5,467 nt of DNA. Source: CAZAGT01 sp964484515. GTDB lineage: Bacteria; Desulfobacterota; DSM-4660; Desulfatiglandales; HGW-15. The DNA lies in the NCBI GenBank assembly GCA_964484515.1, contig CAZAGT010000343.1:1-5467 (forward strand). Direction: 5' to 3'. The notes under the pieces are model-generated. The model saw only the letters and a program-made list of their open reading frames with translations, was not told the origin of the DNA and did not search any database. Of this stretch, positions 5,449 to 5,467 are shown one piece after another (position 1 is the stretch's first letter; every line of letters begins with the position of its first letter). The position numbers and the translations under genes are program-made.

Positions 5449-5467
5449 CGGCCATGGGGGTCTCTTT
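5449..5467 (+). repeat. Right copy of the 19-bp inverted repeat (cut by window end)
   Basis: It reads CGGCCATGGGGGTCTCTTT, the exact reverse complement of plus-strand 49-67. It contains ATG 5454-5456 opening rightward with the codons for M-G-V-S, followed by TT, as in the left copy (M-G-V-S-F). An in-frame TAG lies ten codons upstream, and no Shine-Dalgarno precedes this ATG. Whether the match continues past 5467 cannot be seen. Confidence 0.7.

Overview
The window is 5.47 kb of moderately GC-rich, densely coding bacterial chromosome. It looks like a draft or metagenomic contig: a run of 10 Ns sits at 1664-1673 and both ends stop inside sequence that is partly repeated. The exported lytic transglycosylase suggests a Gram-negative cell. 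The overall look would fit a Desulfobacterota-, NC10- or Nitrospirota-like lineage, but that placement is an impression and not shown by the sequence.

Left half, transcribed leftward: a purine nucleoside phosphorylase (PNP, 1674-2477, 3' end lost in the N gap) is followed by a 5'-methylthioadenosine/S-adenosylhomocysteine deaminase (MtaD, 254-1573). Together they suggest a deaminate-then-phosphorolyse route for MTA and related adenosines: MTA to methylthioinosine, then hypoxanthine plus methylthioribose-1-phosphate. About 146 bp further on, the first 35 codons of an unidentified gene (1-107) run off the left edge. A 38-codon open stretch with protein-like composition but no normal start (2546-2662) ends just upstream of PNP.

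Right half, transcribed rightward: a secreted SLT-type lytic transglycosylase (2732-3328) behind a good sigma70-like promoter; a PHP-domain phosphoesterase of the YciV/TrpH/RNase AM type (3486-4355) with its own promoter-like site; and, 44 bp later, an orphan aminoglycoside-phosphotransferase-fold kinase of the COG2187 type (4400-5410). The last two probably form a transcription unit. No functional link between cell-wall turnover, nucleotide phosphatase and kinase is visible.

The most unusual structure is at the edges. A perfect 19-bp sequence occurs at 49-67 and, inverted, at 5449-5467 (the last base of the window). In both places it contains an outward-facing ATG followed by the same first codons (M-G-V-S-F at the left, M-G-V-S plus two bases of the next codon at the right). 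The block 68-5448 is therefore flanked by the 5' ends of two related, divergent reading frames or by the arms of an inverted repeat. No CRISPR array, rRNA, tRNA or recognisable transposase is present. Apart from the edge repeat the content is ordinary housekeeping and salvage sequence, and I do not see strong evidence for a new multi-gene system.
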